Assembly: GCA_964617555.1 (NCBI GenBank) | Contig: CAZTYP010000002.1 | Coordinates: 1 to 16,620 of the forward strand | Source: 1-14-2-50-31-20 sp964617555 | GTDB taxonomy: Bacteria; Bacteroidota; Ignavibacteria; Ignavibacteriales; Melioribacteraceae | Reading direction: 5' to 3' | Length of the DNA: 16,620 nucleotides | Shown here: positions 15,377-16,620 of the stretch, piece by piece | How the letters are laid out: the number at the start of each line of letters is the position of its first letter | Position numbering within the stretch: position 1 is the stretch's first letter | Made by a program: the position numbers and the translations under genes | Notes under the pieces: generated by a model | The model's input: the letters and a program-made list of their open reading frames with translations, nothing else | What the model was told of the DNA's origin: nothing | The model's database searches: none

Positions 15377-16312
15377 TTAATTTAATATTATGTTTCCGGC
15401 TAACTGTTCAAGTTTATATCTTCTTAGCAAATCAAAACCTTTTGCTTTATCTGTAATGTGATTGAATAAAGAATATTTTGAAGAGTTTATATCAAACCCA
15501 TTAAAAAAAGTATTGTTATAGTTTTGGTTTAAAATACTATTGACACGAAATTTAATATCCGGAAAATATTTTGCTGCTTCTTGGTCAGCGCTTTCTTTTA
15601 ATTTATTGATAAAGGAATTGCGACTTAGTTCTGCATTATCTAATGAATGTACGACCGCCTTTAAGATATTTCCTTTGCTGTTCTTGTAATGATAGTAAGA
15701 TTGATTGTTCATTGTTACCGGAGTAGTAGCACCGTTTGTACACCAATATCTTAAGATAAAATGTTCAAGCCTTACTGGTGAAAAACCGGTCTCAGAGTTA
15801 ACCATATTAAACCCGAAGCCACAAACATCATTTACTATTGGCGCAGTTTCAAGTTCCTTATTTGTAAATATTCTTAAGAAAAAATCGTCACGGGATATTT
15901 TTGATATTCCTATTTTACTTGCAATTTCAATAACTTCAAGATCGGAAATTTGAGTATAGTTTGGACTATTAAGCGTCAGTGCTTCACCGTTTTCGATTGT
16001 TACGTTTATCTGATTATGCATGATATTCGATAAGTTTTCGTTACAGATTGCAGTAATGGTTTCATCAGATAGATGGCTTATAGAATCATAAGAAATATTA
16101 AACCACTTTAGCAACTTGATTAAAAATGCTTTACGTACTGGATAAATAGGCTTTAACCCCTCATCCATCAATAAGTAAGCATGTTTTTTATCAACGAATA
16201 TTTTCAACCTTTTAGGATTAACGGTTATTACTCTTCTCTCAAGTTGTTTGAGATACGTGATAACTTCATTAGGTCGTTTTAAGTTTAATATTTTTCCTTG
16301 TACGGTTTGCAT
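15377..16312 (-). CDS. DUF932-like protein (plasmid/phage type)
   Basis: This 311-residue protein lacks a signal peptide or membrane segments. Two blocks resemble DUF932, a family common on plasmids and phages with no proven activity. These are VNSETGFSPVRLEHFILRYWCTNG at 171-194 (compare NSE-G-SL...R-VCTNG) and the C-terminal block SLFNHITDKAKGF...LRRYKLEQLAGNIIL at 281-310 (compare NAVT-A...LE-LAG-LL). It is transcribed against the Bat operon. A perfect 9-base palindrome lies just upstream of its ATG. Base composition looks like its neighbours. It may be a relic or cargo of a mobile element in an otherwise conserved region. The function is unknown. Confidence 0.6.
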   Translation of the reverse strand: MQTVQGKILNLKRPNEVITYLKQLERRVITVNPKRLKIFVDKKHAYLLMDEGLKPIYPVRKAFLIKLLKWFNISYDSISHLSDETITAICNENLSNIMHNQINVTIENGEALTLNSPNYTQISDLEVIEIASKIGISKISRDDFFLRIFTNKELETAPIVNDVCGFGFNMVNSETGFSPVRLEHFILRYWCTNGATTPVTMNNQSYYHYKNSKGNILKAVVHSLDNAELSRNSFINKLKESADQEAAKYFPDIKFRVNSILNQNYNNTFFNGFDINSSKYSLFNHITDKAKGFDLLRRYKLEQLAGNIILN

Positions 16313-16316
16313 TACT

Positions 16317-16338
16317 CTTTGAAATTTTTATTTCAAAG
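16317..16338 (-). promoter_or_regulatory. Perfect palindrome overlapping a possible promoter of the DUF932-like gene
   Basis: CTTTGAAAT at 16317-16325 and ATTTCAAAG at 16330-16338 form a nine-base inverted repeat with a TTTT spacer, four bases upstream of the ATG. On the minus strand TATCTTTG (16334-16341) matches the Bacteroidota -7 consensus TAnnTTTG exactly and overlaps the palindrome. No TTG is seen 19-21 bases upstream. The transcript would have almost no leader. An operator for an autoregulator or a start-site hairpin is possible. Confidence 0.35.
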
Positions 16339-16407
16339 ATAATATCAAAAAGAGGATTTATAATTTTGGCATCGTTGCGGGAGAGTTAATTTTATAATTG
16401 TCCAAAA

Positions 16408-16620
16408 TCAATTTTCAATAAAATCCATTATTTTTTCTAACGAGACTTTTCCTTTGAGTCCTTCTGTTTCGGTTAAAAACCATCTGATTTTATCAAACGA
16501 GATTTTTTGTTTATCGTTTACAACGGCAAGCGTAAAAGCCAATACAGAAAATAAAACATTTGAAATATCGAGTCTGAAACCGCTTTCGGGATGAATAGAT
16601 TTATTTCTATAATAGTTTAA
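16408..16620 (-). CDS. C-terminal 70 codons of an unrecognised protein (runs off right edge)
   Basis: The minus-strand frame is open from the right edge to a TGA at 16408-16410. It encodes 70 residues without a start in the window. The sequence contains HPESGFRLDISNVLFSVLAF and RWFLTETEGLKGKVSLEKI, ending MDFIEN. It looks like a real globular protein: mixed hydrophobic and charged helices and normal codon use for the window. I do not recognise a family. It lies 95 bases upstream of the DUF932-like gene on the same strand, so the two may be in one operon or island. Confidence 0.6.
   Translation of the reverse strand, partial: LNYYRNKSIHPESGFRLDISNVLFSVLAFTLAVVNDKQKISFDKIRWFLTETEGLKGKVSLEKIMDFIEN

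Overview
The window is a 16.6 kb piece of AT-rich bacterial chromosome. It is nearly all protein-coding, with 17 complete genes and one partial gene. I see no rRNA, tRNA, CRISPR array or insertion sequence. The gene content points to the Bacteroidota/Chlorobiota/Ignavibacteriota group. The complete Bat (Bacteroides aerotolerance) operon, a DUF2795 protein with the WPATKEEL signature, a YbeY with Asp in place of the third zinc-ligand His, and one good Bacteroidota-type promoter all fit that group. HPr kinase/phosphorylase is, to my knowledge, unusual in classical Bacteroidetes but present in the Chlorobi/Ignavibacteria branch, so I lean towards that branch. The lineage is an inference, not proven.

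Layout. (1) 179-3382, plus strand, a probable housekeeping operon: ybeY (rRNA maturation), an Smg/DUF494 protein, a XerC/XerD-type tyrosine recombinase, short-form hpf (ribosome hibernation) and hprK. (2) 3496-6720, plus strand: a membrane-anchored M23 peptidase, a small acidic DUF2795 protein, a probable hairpin, then holB (clamp-loader delta') and ricT (PSP1 domain). The ricT 3' end looks truncated or decayed and runs into a likely terminator. (3) 6920-15356, plus strand: the Bat operon of MoxR ATPase, DUF58 protein, a membrane protein with a DUF4381-like tail, batA, batB, batC, batD and batE. Several of these genes overlap by 4-8 bases. (4) 15377-16620, minus strand, convergent with the Bat operon: a DUF932-like gene of a type usual on plasmids and phages, and the C-terminal 70 codons of an unrecognised gene running off the right edge.

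How the genes fit together. The Bat genes encode a cytoplasmic AAA+ chaperone-type ATPase (MoxR), three von Willebrand factor A domain proteins (DUF58, BatA, BatB) and envelope proteins with TPR, SH3-like and beta-domain parts. They are presumed to form a membrane complex linked to stress tolerance and envelope integrity. Three modules recur inside the operon: vWA three times, TPR twice, and a juxtamembrane cytoplasmic tail twice. This suggests growth by duplication.

Most of the window is well-conserved backbone. I did not find a convincing new system. The best leads are the ricT 3' end, the DUF932-like gene with its palindrome and unknown neighbour, and the promoter and leader region of the M23 gene.
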